Source of the DNA: Solirubrobacteraceae bacterium | GTDB lineage: Bacteria; Actinomycetota; Thermoleophilia; Solirubrobacterales; Solirubrobacteraceae | Reading direction: 5' to 3' | NCBI GenBank assembly: GCA_025935735.1 | Contig: JAICUS010000382.1 | Location: 1 to 6,016, forward strand | Length of the DNA stretch: 6,016 bases | Part shown: positions 1 through 6,016 of the stretch, in pieces | Layout: each line of letters starts with the position of its first letter | How positions within the stretch are numbered: position 1 is the first letter of the stretch | The notes under the pieces: model-generated | The model's input: only the letters and a program-made list of their open reading frames with translations | Told to the model about the DNA's origin: nothing | Databases searched by the model: none | Translations under genes and position numbers: made by a program

Positions 1-2393
1 CGCCGCTCGACGCCGTCCTGGTCAGCCTGATCAACGATCTGGACGTGCTCGGCGGTCGCACGGTGGTGGCGCTCGACGACTACCACGTCATCGACGAGCC
101 CGCGGTGCACGAGGCGGTGACCTTCCTCCTGGACAACCTGCCTCCGCAGGTCACGCTGGCGATGACCACCCGGGCGGACCCGCCGCTCCCACTGTCCCGT
201 CTGCGTGCGCGCGGGGAGCTGGTGGAGGTGCGGGCGGGCGACCTCAGGTTCACCACCGGCGAAGCGGAGGCGTTCCTCAACGAGGTGATGGAGCTCGACC
301 TCGATCGCGCGCTCGTGGCCGCGCTCGAGGCGCGCACCGAGGGGTGGGCGGCCGGGCTGCAGCTGGCCGCGCTGTCGGCGCGCACCCGTGCCGGTGCGGC
401 GAACGGCTCCGCGGACGTCGCCGGGTTCGTCGAGGCCTTCTCAGGCAGCCACCGGTTCGTCTTGGACTACCTCGTCGAGGAGGTCCTGGACCGGCAGCCG
501 GACGAGGTCCGCGAGTTCCTGCTCGACACCTCCGTGCTCGATCAGCTGGCCGGCGGTCTGTGCGACGCCCTGACCGGCCGGTCCGACGGTCAGCCGATGC
601 TCGAGACCCTCGAGCGCGAGAACCTGTTCGTCGTCGCGCTCGACGACGAGCGCCGGTGGTATCGCTACCACCACCTCTTCGCCGACGCCCTGCGTGCCCG
701 GCTGGCCGCCGGGCAGACCGGCCGCGTGGCCGAGCTGCACGCCCGGGCCGGTCGCTGGCTCGCCGGGAACGGGATGCTGAGCGATGCCGTGCGACACGCG
801 ATCGCGAGCGGCGACCACGAGCGCACCGCCGACCTGGTCGAGCTGAGCGTGGCCGACCTGCGCCGGCGGCGCCAGGACCGCACGCTGCGCGAGTGGCTGG
901 ACGCGCTGCCGGACGACGTCGTGCGCCGCCGGCCGCTGCTGGCCATGTTCATGGGCTGGAGCCGCCTGTCCGAGGGCGACGTCGACGGCGTGGAGGCGTG
1001 GCTCGACGCCGCAGAGGCCGGTCTCGGCACGACCGCGCCGCCGGCGCTCCCCACAGCGGGCCGGGCGGCCGCTGACCGGGAGGCCGAGCTCCGCTCCCTC
1101 CCGGCCATGGTCGCCGTCTACCGCGCCTCGGTCGCCCAGGCCCGGGGCGATGTCGACGGCACGGTCTCGCACGCCCGCCGGGCACTCGCGCTCGCCGGGC
1201 CGGAGGATCACTTCCCTCGCGGCGCCGCCTCCGGGTTCGTCGGCCTGGCGGCCTGGGCCTCCGGCGATCTCGGGACCGCGGTGGACACCTTCACCGACGC
1301 GGTCGCCGGCCTGCGGGCGGCCGGGATGGTCGCGGACGAGCTGGGCGCGACCGTCGTGCTGGCGAGCCTGTGGCTGGCGCGTGGACGTCCGGCCGAAGCC
1401 CGCCACCTCTACGAACGTGCGCTGGCCGCGGCCGAGAGCCATCCCGGCCCGGTGCTCTCCACGACCGGCGACCTGCACGTCGGCCTCGCGGACGTCCTGC
1501 GCGAGCAGGGCGACCTCGCCGCGGCGACGCAGCACCTCGAGGCCGCCCGCGAGCTCGGGGACCGGGCGTCGCTGCTGGAGAACCGGCACCGCTGGTACAC
1601 CGCGACCGCCGCGCTGCTGCGCGCGCAGGGCGACCTCGACGGCGCCGTCGCGATGCTCGACCGGGCCGAGCCGCTGTTCCTGCCCGGCTACTTCCCCGAC
1701 GTGCGGCCGATCGCCGCGGTCCGGGCGCGGGTGCGGATCGCCCAGGGCCACCTCGACGCCGCGCGCGCCTGGGCGCGCGAGCGCGGACTCGCGCCGGCCG
1801 ATCCGCCGGGCTACCTCGCCGAGTACGACCAGCTCACCCTCGCTCGCCTGCTCGTGGCCGAGGGTCACGCGCGCGAGGCACTCCCGTTGCTCGACCGCAT
1901 ATTGGATGTCGCGCAGGAGGCGGACCGCGCCGGCAGCGTGGTCGAGGTGCGCCTCGTGCGGGCGCTCGCCCACCACGCCGGCGGCGACCCGGACTCCGCG
2001 GCGGCCGACCTTGCCGCCGCCCTTGCGGCGGGCGTGCCCGCCGGCTACTGCCGGCTCTTCCTCGACGAGGGACGGCCGATGGCCGAGCTGCTCGGGCGCC
2101 TCACCCGCGCCGCGGCATCCGACACGCGGGGGCACGCGGAGCACCTGCTGGCCGCCGCGGGCAGGTCCTCGGCAGCCGCGCCTGCCCGCCTCGCCTCTGA
2201 GGAGGGGCTCAGCGCGCGCGAGCTCGACGTGCTGCGCCTGCTGGCCACCGAGCTCAGCGGACCGGAGATCGCGGGGCGACTCTACGTCTCGGTGAACACG
2301 CTGCGCACCCACACCAAGCACATCTTCAGCAAGCTCGGGGTGAACACCCGCCGCGCCGCGGTACGCCGGGCCGCGGAGCTCGGCCTCCTCTGA
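1..2393 (+). CDS. LuxR-family MalT-type transcriptional regulator, 5' end outside window
   Basis: Large ATP-dependent (STAND/MalT-like) regulator. The frame is open from base 3 to the TGA at 2391-2393, giving 796 residues, and continues off the left edge. The GTG at 45 is therefore not a real start. Visible in order: a Walker B strand (VVALDDYH, about 63-86) followed by [12 protein letters not shown]; the [18 protein letters not shown] segment typical of this family; [14 protein letters not shown]; the winged-helix part with [31 protein letters not shown]; a long helical TPR-like region with repeats such as [15 protein letters not shown] and [15 protein letters not shown]; and a C-terminal LuxR helix-turn-helix at 2208-2390 ([13 protein letters not shown], then [22 protein letters not shown]). 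Walker A is missing only because the window starts too late; about 100 residues are probably absent. Family members sense a ligand and activate nearby genes. The inducer is unknown. The two downstream genes are likely targets or partners. Confidence 0.95.
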   Translation, partial: PLDAVLVSLINDLDVLGGRTVVALDDYHVIDEPAVHEAVTFLLDNLPPQVTLAMTTRADPPLPLSRLRARGELVEVRAGDLRFTTGEAEAFLNEVMELDLDRALVAALEARTEGWAAGLQLAALSARTRAGAANGSADVAGFVEAFSGSHRFVLDYLVEEVLDRQPDEVREFLLDTSVLDQLAGGLCDALTGRSDGQPMLETLERENLFVVALDDERRWYRYHHLFADALRARLAAGQTGRVAELHARAGRWLAGNGMLSDAVRHAIASGDHERTADLVELSVADLRRRRQDRTLREWLDALPDDVVRRRPLLAMFMGWSRLSEGDVDGVEAWLDAAEAGLGTTAPPALPTAGRAAADREAELRSLPAMVAVYRASVAQARGDVDGTVSHARRALALAGPEDHFPRGAASGFVGLAAWASGDLGTAVDTFTDAVAGLRAAGMVADELGATVVLASLWLARGRPAEARHLYERALAAAESHPGPVLSTTGDLHVGLADVLREQGDLAAATQHLEAARELGDRASLLENRHRWYTATAALLRAQGDLDGAVAMLDRAEPLFLPGYFPDVRPIAAVRARVRIAQGHLDAARAWARERGLAPADPPGYLAEYDQLTLARLLVAEGHAREALPLLDRILDVAQEADRAGSVVEVRLVRALAHHAGGDPDSAAADLAAALAAGVPAGYCRLFLDEGRPMAELLGRLTRAAASDTRGHAEHLLAAAGRSSAAAPARLASEEGLSARELDVLRLLATELSGPEIAGRLYVSVNTLRTHTKHIFSKLGVNTRRAAVRRAAELGLL

Positions 2394-2396
2394 AAC

Positions 2397-2445
2397 CGAA
2401 TCACCACGGCGAATCACATCATGTGGTGATGTGGGCTCACCACGT
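2397..2445 (+). promoter_or_regulatory. Triple alternating 7-mer: two mutually exclusive hairpins or clustered operator
   Basis: In the 71-base gap between the LuxR stop and the membrane-protein start, TCACCAC occurs at 2401-2407, its exact reverse complement GTGGTGA at 2423-2429, and TCACCAC again at 2437-2443. The central copy can pair leftward (8-bp stem ATCACCAC/GTGGTGAT, 2400-2407 with 2423-2430, 15-base loop). It can also pair rightward (7-bp stem, 7-base loop, extendable by a G-U and an A-U pair to 2421-2445). The two pairings exclude each other. The right hairpin ends 5 bases before the Shine-Dalgarno sequence. A direct repeat CGAATCAC (2397-2404, 2410-2417) and a small dyad CACAT-C-ATGTG (2415-2425) lie in the same stretch. 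The repeats are seen in the sequence. A role as LuxR binding site or as an RNA switch is inference. Confidence 0.45.
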
Positions 2446-2450
2446 CGCCT

Positions 2451-2456
2451 GGGAGG
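2451..2456 (+). promoter_or_regulatory. Shine-Dalgarno GGGAGG fixing the start at 2465
   Basis: GGGAGG lies 8 bases before the ATG at 2465. It favours this ATG over the in-frame GTG at 2423 and ATG at 2429. Those have no comparable purine-rich site and would place the start inside the repeat cluster. Confidence 0.7.
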
Positions 2457-2464
2457 TTCCCGGC

Positions 2465-3148
2465 ATGAACATCACCTCCAGCCGCCTCACCCGCACCGCC
2501 GGCGTCTGTGCCGCCGCCGCCGGCGCCATCTTCATCGGCGTCCAGATCAACCACCCGCCGGCCGACGTCGCGCACCTCGTCACCACCGACATGCTGGTCC
2601 GCGAGTCCGCGAAGGTCCTCATGTCCGTCCTGGCGCTGATCGCCTTCACCGGGATCTTCCTGCGCCACCGCTCCCGCCTGGGCGTCCTCGGCCTGGCCGG
2701 CTTCTCGCTGCTGACCGTCGGCTACCTCGCCATGTTCGCCACCGAATCCATCGTCGGCTACGTCCTGCCGACCGTCGCGCACTCCGACCCGGCCTACGTC
2801 CAGGGCGTCATCGACGCCGCCATGGGCCGCGGGACGAGCGTCGACATCGGCAACATGAACCTGCTGCTGATGGCGATGGGTCTCGGGTACCCGCTCGGCG
2901 GCCTGCTGTTCGGCGTCGCCCTGTTCCGCGCCCGCGTCGTGTCCCGGTGGGCCTCCCTGCTGCTCGCCTACGGAACGGTCTCGGTCCTCGCGCTGGCCGC
3001 GCTGCCGGAGTCCTTCAACCGCCCGTTCGCGGTCCCCACGGGCATCGCGCTGATCGGCCTCGGCGTCTCGCTGTGGCGGAACGAGCGCGGGCAGCCCGTG
3101 ACCGTCGACGCGCCGGCGACGGCGCGCGTCGCCGGAGCGCTCTCGTGA
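2465..3148 (+). CDS. Small multi-pass membrane protein of unknown function
   Basis: Uncharacterised 227-residue inner-membrane protein; I do not recognise a named family. Hydrophobic segments suggest about six membrane helices, near residues 9-28, 50-66, 72-100 (one long or broken), 130-154, 161-180 and 187-204. Between helices 3 and 4 is a polar loop of about 30 residues (HSDPAYVQGVIDAAMGRGTS). No catalytic or metal-binding motif is evident. The C-terminal 25 residues are hydrophilic and presumably cytoplasmic. The ATG at 2465 is chosen because of GGGAGG 8 bases upstream. The stop overlaps the start of the next gene in a GTGA, so the two are very likely translationally coupled. The preceding LuxR gene reads in the same direction. 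A transport, sensing or membrane-anchoring role for the partner protein is possible but not shown. Confidence 0.85.
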   Translation: MNITSSRLTRTAGVCAAAAGAIFIGVQINHPPADVAHLVTTDMLVRESAKVLMSVLALIAFTGIFLRHRSRLGVLGLAGFSLLTVGYLAMFATESIVGYVLPTVAHSDPAYVQGVIDAAMGRGTSVDIGNMNLLLMAMGLGYPLGGLLFGVALFRARVVSRWASLLLAYGTVSVLALAALPESFNRPFAVPTGIALIGLGVSLWRNERGQPVTVDAPATARVAGALS

Positions 3149-3951
3149 ACCTCGCCCCCACGACGTACGCGATCCGCGTCGAGGGCCACCTCGACGACCA
3201 CTGGTCGGACTGGCTCGGCGGGCTCGACATGACCCGCCACGACGACGGCGCCACCACGGTCACCGTCCAGGCGGCCGACCAGGCGCAGCTCCACGGCGTG
3301 CTCGCCGGCCTGCGCGACATCGGCGCGGTCATCTCCGAGCTGCGCACCACGGCCGCCGCGGTCGCGCCGGTGCTCGAGCGCCCGCTGCTCACCGAGCGCC
3401 TCACCCTCCGTGCCGCCACCGCCGGGGACGCCGGCGCGACCTGGAGCTACCGCCGGCTCGACTCCGTCAACGAGTGGCTCACCGGCTGCCCCGCCGGCCT
3501 CGACGGCTACCGCGAGCTGTTCTCGGACCCCGCCCGTCTCGCGACCACCGTCATCGTCGCCCTCGGCCACGACGCCGCGGCGCCGATCATCGGCGATTTC
3601 ATGCTCCGGCGCGAGGACGCCTGGGCGCAGCTCGAGGTCGCCGAGGAGGCCCGCGGCACGCAGGCCGAGCTCGGCTGGGTCATCGATCCCACCCACGCCG
3701 GGCGCGGCTACGCCACCGAAGCCGTGCGAGAGCTCCTGCGCCACTGCTTCCAGGACCTGGGCGTGCGCCGCGTGATCGCGAACTGCTTCCTCGGCAACGA
3801 CACGTCGTGGAGGCTCATGGAGCGCGTCGGCATGCGCCGCGAGCTGCATGCGGTCCGCGAGTCGCTGCACCGCTCCGGCCGCTGGCTGGACACGGTCGGT
3901 TACGCCGTGCTCGCCGACGAATGGTCGCTCGACCCGCCGGCTCGACCGTAG
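3145..3951 (+). CDS. Fusion: small conserved N-terminal domain plus RimJ/RimL-like GNAT acetyltransferase
   Basis: 268 residues from a GTG start that overlaps the previous stop as GTGA, with GGAG 7 bases upstream (3134-3137). Residues 8-67 (YAIRVEGHLDDHWSDWLGGL, then DQAQLHGVLAGLRDIG) match, from memory, a small uncharacterised domain usually encoded as a stand-alone protein of about 70 residues in actinobacteria and Chloroflexi, often near MalT-type LuxR genes. A short Ala/Val linker follows. Residues 80-260 form a GNAT domain of the Acetyltransf_3 (RimJ/RimL) type: LLTERLTLRAATAGD at the start, the sheet GDFMLRR, then ELGWVIDPTHAGRGYATEA, whose G-R-G-Y-A holds the acetyl-CoA pyrophosphate loop, and the late motif ANCFLGNDTSWRLMERVGM. 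Such enzymes move acetyl from acetyl-CoA to a protein N-terminus or a small amine; the substrate here is unknown. Codon use is uniform across the junction, so I see a genuine fusion rather than a frameshift. Confidence 0.9.
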   Translation: MNLAPTTYAIRVEGHLDDHWSDWLGGLDMTRHDDGATTVTVQAADQAQLHGVLAGLRDIGAVISELRTTAAAVAPVLERPLLTERLTLRAATAGDAGATWSYRRLDSVNEWLTGCPAGLDGYRELFSDPARLATTVIVALGHDAAAPIIGDFMLRREDAWAQLEVAEEARGTQAELGWVIDPTHAGRGYATEAVRELLRHCFQDLGVRRVIANCFLGNDTSWRLMERVGMRRELHAVRESLHRSGRWLDTVGYAVLADEWSLDPPARP

Positions 3952-4994
3952 CCGGGCGGTGGCGCGGTCGATCCCCGGATGACCAGCTCGATCGGCAGCG
4001 TGATCCGGCGCGGCGGTTGGCCGGCCAGCATCTCCTGCAGCAGCGCGTAGGCCGCCTCGCCCTTGTCGGTCAGCGGCTGGCTGACCGTGGTGAGCGGCGG
4101 GTCGGCGCTGGCGGCGAGCGGGATGTCGTCGAACCCGCTGACCGAGAGGTCGGCGGGGACGGCGCGTCCCGTCTCGGCGGCGGCGCGCATCGCGCCGAGC
4201 GCCAGAAGGTCGCTGTCGGCGAGGATCGCGGTGGTGTCGGGGTGCGCGTCCAGGAGGGCGCGGGCGGCGGCGCGGCCGCGCTCGAAGCCGTGGCCGCCGG
4301 CCTCGTAGATCGGGGCGTCCGCGGCCGCCTCGAGGAACCCGTGGACGCGCTCGCGGTCGGCCGGCGCGTCGGCCCGGGCGAGCCGCTGCGCGTCGACCGG
4401 GCCGGTGTAGCGGTCCTGGCCGAGCATCGCGGTGACGATCGCGAACTTCTTGTGGCCGAGCCGGGCGAGGTGCTCCGCGGCCGAGCGCGCGCCGCCACGC
4501 TGGTCGATGTCGACGCGGGCGACCGGTGCGTCGCCGCTCCAGCCCTCGACGACGACTGTAGGCAGGCGGCGGTCGAGCACCGCGCGCAGGCCGGGGTCGT
4601 GGTCGGGGACGCAGTTCAGGCAGAACCCGTCGACCGCGGCGTTGCCGATCGCGTCGATCGGGTGCTGCCCCTTCGGGCTCGGGATCAGGAGCATGCTCGT
4701 GCCGGCCCGCTCGCCGGCCCGGGCGATGCCCTCCAGGAACAACCCGGTGGCCGGGTCCCGGAAGGCGTAGGAGAGCGTCTCCCCCACCAGCACGCCGATC
4801 GTCCCGGTCTGGCCCCTGCGCAGGCCGCGCGCCGACGGGTCGGGCCCGGCGTAGCCCAGGCGCCGCGCCGCCTCGAGGATCTTCTCGCGCAGCGCCGGGC
4901 TCAGCTGGTCCGGGCGGTTGTACGCGTTGCTGACCGTGGCGCGCGAGACGCCCAGCTCATCGGCCACGGTCTGGAGGGTCGGGCGCGTGCCCAC
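3900..4994 (-). CDS. LacI-family transcriptional repressor
   Basis: 364 residues from a GTG at 4994. Residues 6-50 are the LacI helix-turn-helix (LQTVADELGVSRATVSNAYN, then LREKILEAARRLGY), followed by the hinge helix (PSARGLRRGQT, 53-63). The effector-binding core begins at TGTIGVLVGETLSYAF and contains DGFCLNCVP, VARVDIDQRGGARSAAEHL, GHKKFAIVT, the late motif TTAILADSDLLALGAMRAA, DLSVSGFDDIPLAASADPPLT and the end motif LPIELVIRGSTAPPP. Length is normal for the family. The frame is open further upstream (to 5255), but that stretch is Arg/Pro/Cys-rich, runs through a promoter and palindrome, and lacks family similarity, so it is not coding. The start lies 7 bases after the stop of the small upstream gene and has no well-spaced Shine-Dalgarno, which suggests translational coupling. 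About 17 residues follow the usual family end and overlap the acetyltransferase gene. The effector is probably a sugar or related metabolite, not identified. Confidence 0.93.
   Translation of the reverse strand: MGTRPTLQTVADELGVSRATVSNAYNRPDQLSPALREKILEAARRLGYAGPDPSARGLRRGQTGTIGVLVGETLSYAFRDPATGLFLEGIARAGERAGTSMLLIPSPKGQHPIDAIGNAAVDGFCLNCVPDHDPGLRAVLDRRLPTVVVEGWSGDAPVARVDIDQRGGARSAAEHLARLGHKKFAIVTAMLGQDRYTGPVDAQRLARADAPADRERVHGFLEAAADAPIYEAGGHGFERGRAAARALLDAHPDTTAILADSDLLALGAMRAAAETGRAVPADLSVSGFDDIPLAASADPPLTTVSQPLTDKGEAAYALLQEMLAGQPPRRITLPIELVIRGSTAPPPGYGRAGGSSDHSSASTA
3942..3971. terminator. Possible bidirectional terminator hairpin between convergent genes
   Basis: TCGACCG (3942-3948) and CGGTCGA (3965-3971) form a perfect 7-bp stem. 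Inside it GCC (3951-3953) pairs with GGC (3961-3963) around a 7-base loop. It sits on the acetyltransferase stop codon and within the last codons of the oppositely read LacI gene, where a shared terminator would be expected. No T-run follows on either strand, so it is a weak candidate. In GC-rich DNA such a stem can also arise by chance. Confidence 0.35.
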
Positions 4995-5001
4995 CCCTCG
5001 A

Positions 5002-5187
5002 TCATCGCGCAGCGAGCACCTGCCGCTCGTCGGCGAGCACGTTGGCGGCGGTGCGCAGCAGCACCGCGATCCTGATCCGGGCGCGGCCCGGCACCTTCTC
5101 CGGCGGCGCTGCGACCACCGGTGCGTCCGGCAGTGCGGACGTGGCCAGGGCCTTGGTCCGCTCGGGGGCGATCTGGGAGGCAAACAC
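5002..5187 (-). CDS. Small 61-aa protein leading the LacI operon, function unknown
   Basis: 61 residues from GTG at 5187 to TGA at 5002-5004. Support for translation: AGAAGGAG (5196-5203) 8 bases before the GTG, a consensus-like promoter and operator immediately upstream, actinobacterial codon use, and a 7-base gap to the LacI start. The protein has a polar N-terminus, a Pro/Ala/Val-rich middle (about 18-34, PDAPVVAAPPEKVPG) and a basic amphipathic C-terminal helix (about 35-60, RARIRIAVLLRTAANVLADE). It has no signal peptide, clear membrane span, cysteine or metal motif. I do not recognise the family. It may be a small accessory protein, or a leader whose translation couples to that of LacI. 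The strong initiation site together with the weak LacI site fits the second view; the two are not exclusive. Confidence 0.65.
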   Translation of the reverse strand: MFASQIAPERTKALATSALPDAPVVAAPPEKVPGRARIRIAVLLRTAANVLADERQVLAAR

Positions 5188-5195
5188 AGGCTGAA

Positions 5196-5203
5196 CTCCT
5201 TCT
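5196..5203 (-). promoter_or_regulatory. Strong Shine-Dalgarno AGAAGGAG for the 61-aa gene
   Basis: Read on the minus strand, AGAAGGAG stands 8 bases before the GTG at 5187. It is the best ribosome site of this operon and is the main reason for accepting the small gene. Its first two bases fall within the edge of the 29-bp palindrome. Confidence 0.75.
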
Positions 5204-5230
5204 GTATCGATTCAGTCTGAATCGATACAG
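5202..5230. promoter_or_regulatory. Perfect 29-bp palindrome, probable double LacI operator
   Basis: CTGTATCGATTCAG (5202-5215), one central T (5216), then CTGAATCGATACAG (5217-5230): two 14-base arms that are exact reverse complements. Each arm contains a second, near-perfect dyad of the form TGWATCGATWCA with a central CG (5203-5214 and 5218-5229). That is the usual shape of a LacI-family operator. The dyad centres are 15 bp apart. The element covers the predicted -10 box and start site of the LacI operon, which fits autorepression by steric block. It is far more AT-rich than its surroundings. The symmetry is seen directly; binding by the adjacent LacI protein is inferred. Confidence 0.8.
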
Positions 5231-5255
5231 TAACCAGGCGCCGGCTCGGTGTCAA
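5227..5255 (-). promoter_or_regulatory. Housekeeping-type promoter of the small gene-LacI operon
   Basis: On the minus strand a perfect -35 hexamer TTGACA (5255-5250) is followed, after 17 bases, by TACTGT (5232-5227), which keeps the key T, A and final T of a -10 box. Transcription would start near 5220. That leaves a leader of about 33 bases with the Shine-Dalgarno sequence at its end. The -10 box lies partly inside the palindrome. Confidence 0.6.
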
Positions 5256-5338
5256 GACGCGCGAACGCGCCCGGCTGGAAGCCGAATCCTGGACAGAGGC
5301 GTAGGCTCCCGGGGGAGTCGGCGCCGGAGGAGGGTGTC

Positions 5339-6016
5339 ATGAGACAGGCTGGTGTCTGCGCAGTCGTCGTGTTCGCGGCTCTCGCGTCGCCCGGGGTCGC
5401 GCTGGCCCATCACCGCGAGGCGCCGCGCATCGAGGTGCTCTCCAACCGCGCCGACCTGATCTCCGGCGGCGACGCGCTCGTCGGCGTCACCGGGCGGGTC
5501 GAGCGCATCACGCTCAACGGCGCCGACGTCACGTCGGACTTCAGCTGGCGCCACGGGCAGCTCGTCGGCCTGGTCGACGGCCTGAGGGTCGGCCGCAACG
5601 AGCTGCGCGCCCGCTCCTGGCGCGGCCCCGGCGCGCGCATCACGATCACCGACCACCCGAGCGGCGGCCCGGTGTTCGCGGGCCCGCAGGTGCAGCCGTG
5701 GGTGTGCAAGACCATCCCGGGCTTCCCGGCGCCGCAGGACGCGCAGTGCGACGCGGCCGCCACCACCTCCTTCGTCTACATGAACGCGGGCACGCACCAG
5801 TTCGCGCCCTACGACCCGTCGAGCCCGCCGCCGGCGGCGCAGATCGCCACGGTGACGACCGACCGCGGCGACACCGTCCCCTACGTGGTGCGCGTCGAGC
5901 GCGGCGCGATGGACCGGGGCCTGTACGAGGTCGCCGTGCTCGACCGCGGCTGGAACCACGAGCTGCTCTACCAGTTCGGCGGCGGCACGGCGCCGCACCA
6001 CTCCAACGGGGCGCCG
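5339..6016 (+). CDS. Exported DUF6351-family protein, 3' end outside window
   Basis: The frame is open from ATG 5339 to the window edge: 226 residues and no stop. The start is supported by GGAGGAGGG at 5326-5334 (the first GGAGG ends 8 bases upstream). A signal peptide is likely at residues 1-23: Arg2, a hydrophobic core (VCAVVVFAALASPGVA) and an ALA cleavage site before HHREAPR. The mature part shows the pattern I associate with DUF6351: IEVLSNRADLISGGDALV, GADVTSDF, RVGRNELRAR, ITITDHPSGGPVFAGPQVQP, APQDAQC, YDPSSPP, TTDRGDTVPYVVRVERGAMDRGLYEVAVL and GWNHELLYQFGGG. Two cysteines (123, 137) could form a disulfide. The family is uncharacterised. The Trp-Asn and Gly-rich GGG stretch recalls the oxyanion region of tannase-like alpha/beta hydrolases, but any catalytic serine would lie beyond the window. 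It diverges from the LacI operon across 151 bases, so co-regulation is possible. Confidence 0.88.
   Translation, partial: MRQAGVCAVVVFAALASPGVALAHHREAPRIEVLSNRADLISGGDALVGVTGRVERITLNGADVTSDFSWRHGQLVGLVDGLRVGRNELRARSWRGPGARITITDHPSGGPVFAGPQVQPWVCKTIPGFPAPQDAQCDAAATTSFVYMNAGTHQFAPYDPSSPPPAAQIATVTTDRGDTVPYVVRVERGAMDRGLYEVAVLDRGWNHELLYQFGGGTAPHHSNGAP

Noticed and set aside
45..47. GTG as the start of the LuxR gene
   Set aside because: The frame is open upstream to the window edge and encodes family-like sequence ([16 protein letters not shown]). The essential Walker A region must lie further left.
441..2417. A 658-codon open frame on the minus strand, antisense to the LuxR gene
   Set aside because: Its translation is Arg/Gly/Glu-rich low-complexity sequence without domains, as expected for an antisense frame of a GC-rich gene. 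The + strand encodes clear LuxR/MalT motifs throughout.
3474..5075. A 533-codon open frame on the plus strand across the acetyltransferase end and the LacI gene
   Set aside because: It is Arg/Ala/Gly-rich with no recognisable domain and lies opposite the well-supported LacI coding sequence.
4995..5255. N-terminal extension of LacI to an upstream start at 5255
   Set aside because: The extension would translate the promoter, palindrome and the small gene in another frame, is Arg/Pro/Cys-rich, and precedes a complete family-like LacI N-terminus at 4994.
5259..5270. GCGCG-AA-CGCGC dyad between the divergent genes
   Set aside because: A short G/C-only repeat is expected by chance in DNA of this composition, and it does not align with either start site in an informative way.
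5277..5307. Possible plus-strand promoter for the DUF6351 gene (GGAAGC, 17 bases, CGTAGG; or TAGGCT alone as a -10)
   Set aside because: The matches are partial and no good -35 accompanies TAGGCT. Position alone, 32 bases before the ATG, is not enough to call it.
5252..6001. A 249-codon minus-strand open frame opposite the right-hand gene
   Set aside because: No domain or Shine-Dalgarno support. The plus strand carries a signal peptide and DUF6351-like motifs in an uninterrupted frame, missed by stop-to-stop listing only because it leaves the window.

Overview
The window is very GC-rich DNA with dense coding and strong G/C preference at third codon positions. It uses GTG as well as ATG starts and carries a MalT-type LuxR regulator, a LacI-family repressor and a DUF6351-type secreted protein. 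This points to an actinobacterium. A Solirubrobacter/Conexibacter-like member of the Thermoleophilia is possible, but the window does not settle the lineage. No tRNA, rRNA, CRISPR array or mobile element was seen, and no stretch longer than 300 bases lacks a gene.

Left part (1-3951, + strand): three co-directional genes. The first is the 3' part of a large LuxR/MalT-type regulator (open at the left edge, stop at 2391-2393). A 71-base gap follows that holds three alternating copies of a 7-mer (TCACCAC / GTGGTGA / TCACCAC), able to form two mutually exclusive hairpins or to act as a clustered operator. Next is a 227-aa protein with about six membrane segments (2465-3148). It overlaps by 4 bases (GTGA) a 268-aa protein that fuses a small uncharacterised N-terminal domain (pattern YxIRVxGHLDxxWxxWL) to a RimJ/RimL-like GNAT acetyltransferase (3145-3951). 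The spacing suggests a regulator plus an effector pair, but the signal and the acetylated substrate are unknown.

Middle (3900-5255, - strand): a two-gene unit reading leftwards. A TTGACA / 17 bp / TACTGT promoter is overlapped by a perfect 29-bp palindrome (two 14-bp arms, one-base centre). Each arm is itself a LacI-style dyad centred on ATCGAT. Downstream come a strong Shine-Dalgarno sequence, a 61-aa small protein (5187-5002), a 7-base gap, and a LacI-family repressor (4994-3900). The layout suggests an autorepressed operon. The LacI 3' end overlaps the acetyltransferase 3' end tail-to-tail by 52 bases, and a hairpin lies at the junction.

Right part (5339-6016, + strand): a divergently transcribed gene that runs off the right edge. 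It encodes the first 226 residues of an exported DUF6351-family protein with a signal peptide and a strong Shine-Dalgarno sequence. Being divergent from the LacI unit, it may share its control, but this is inference.
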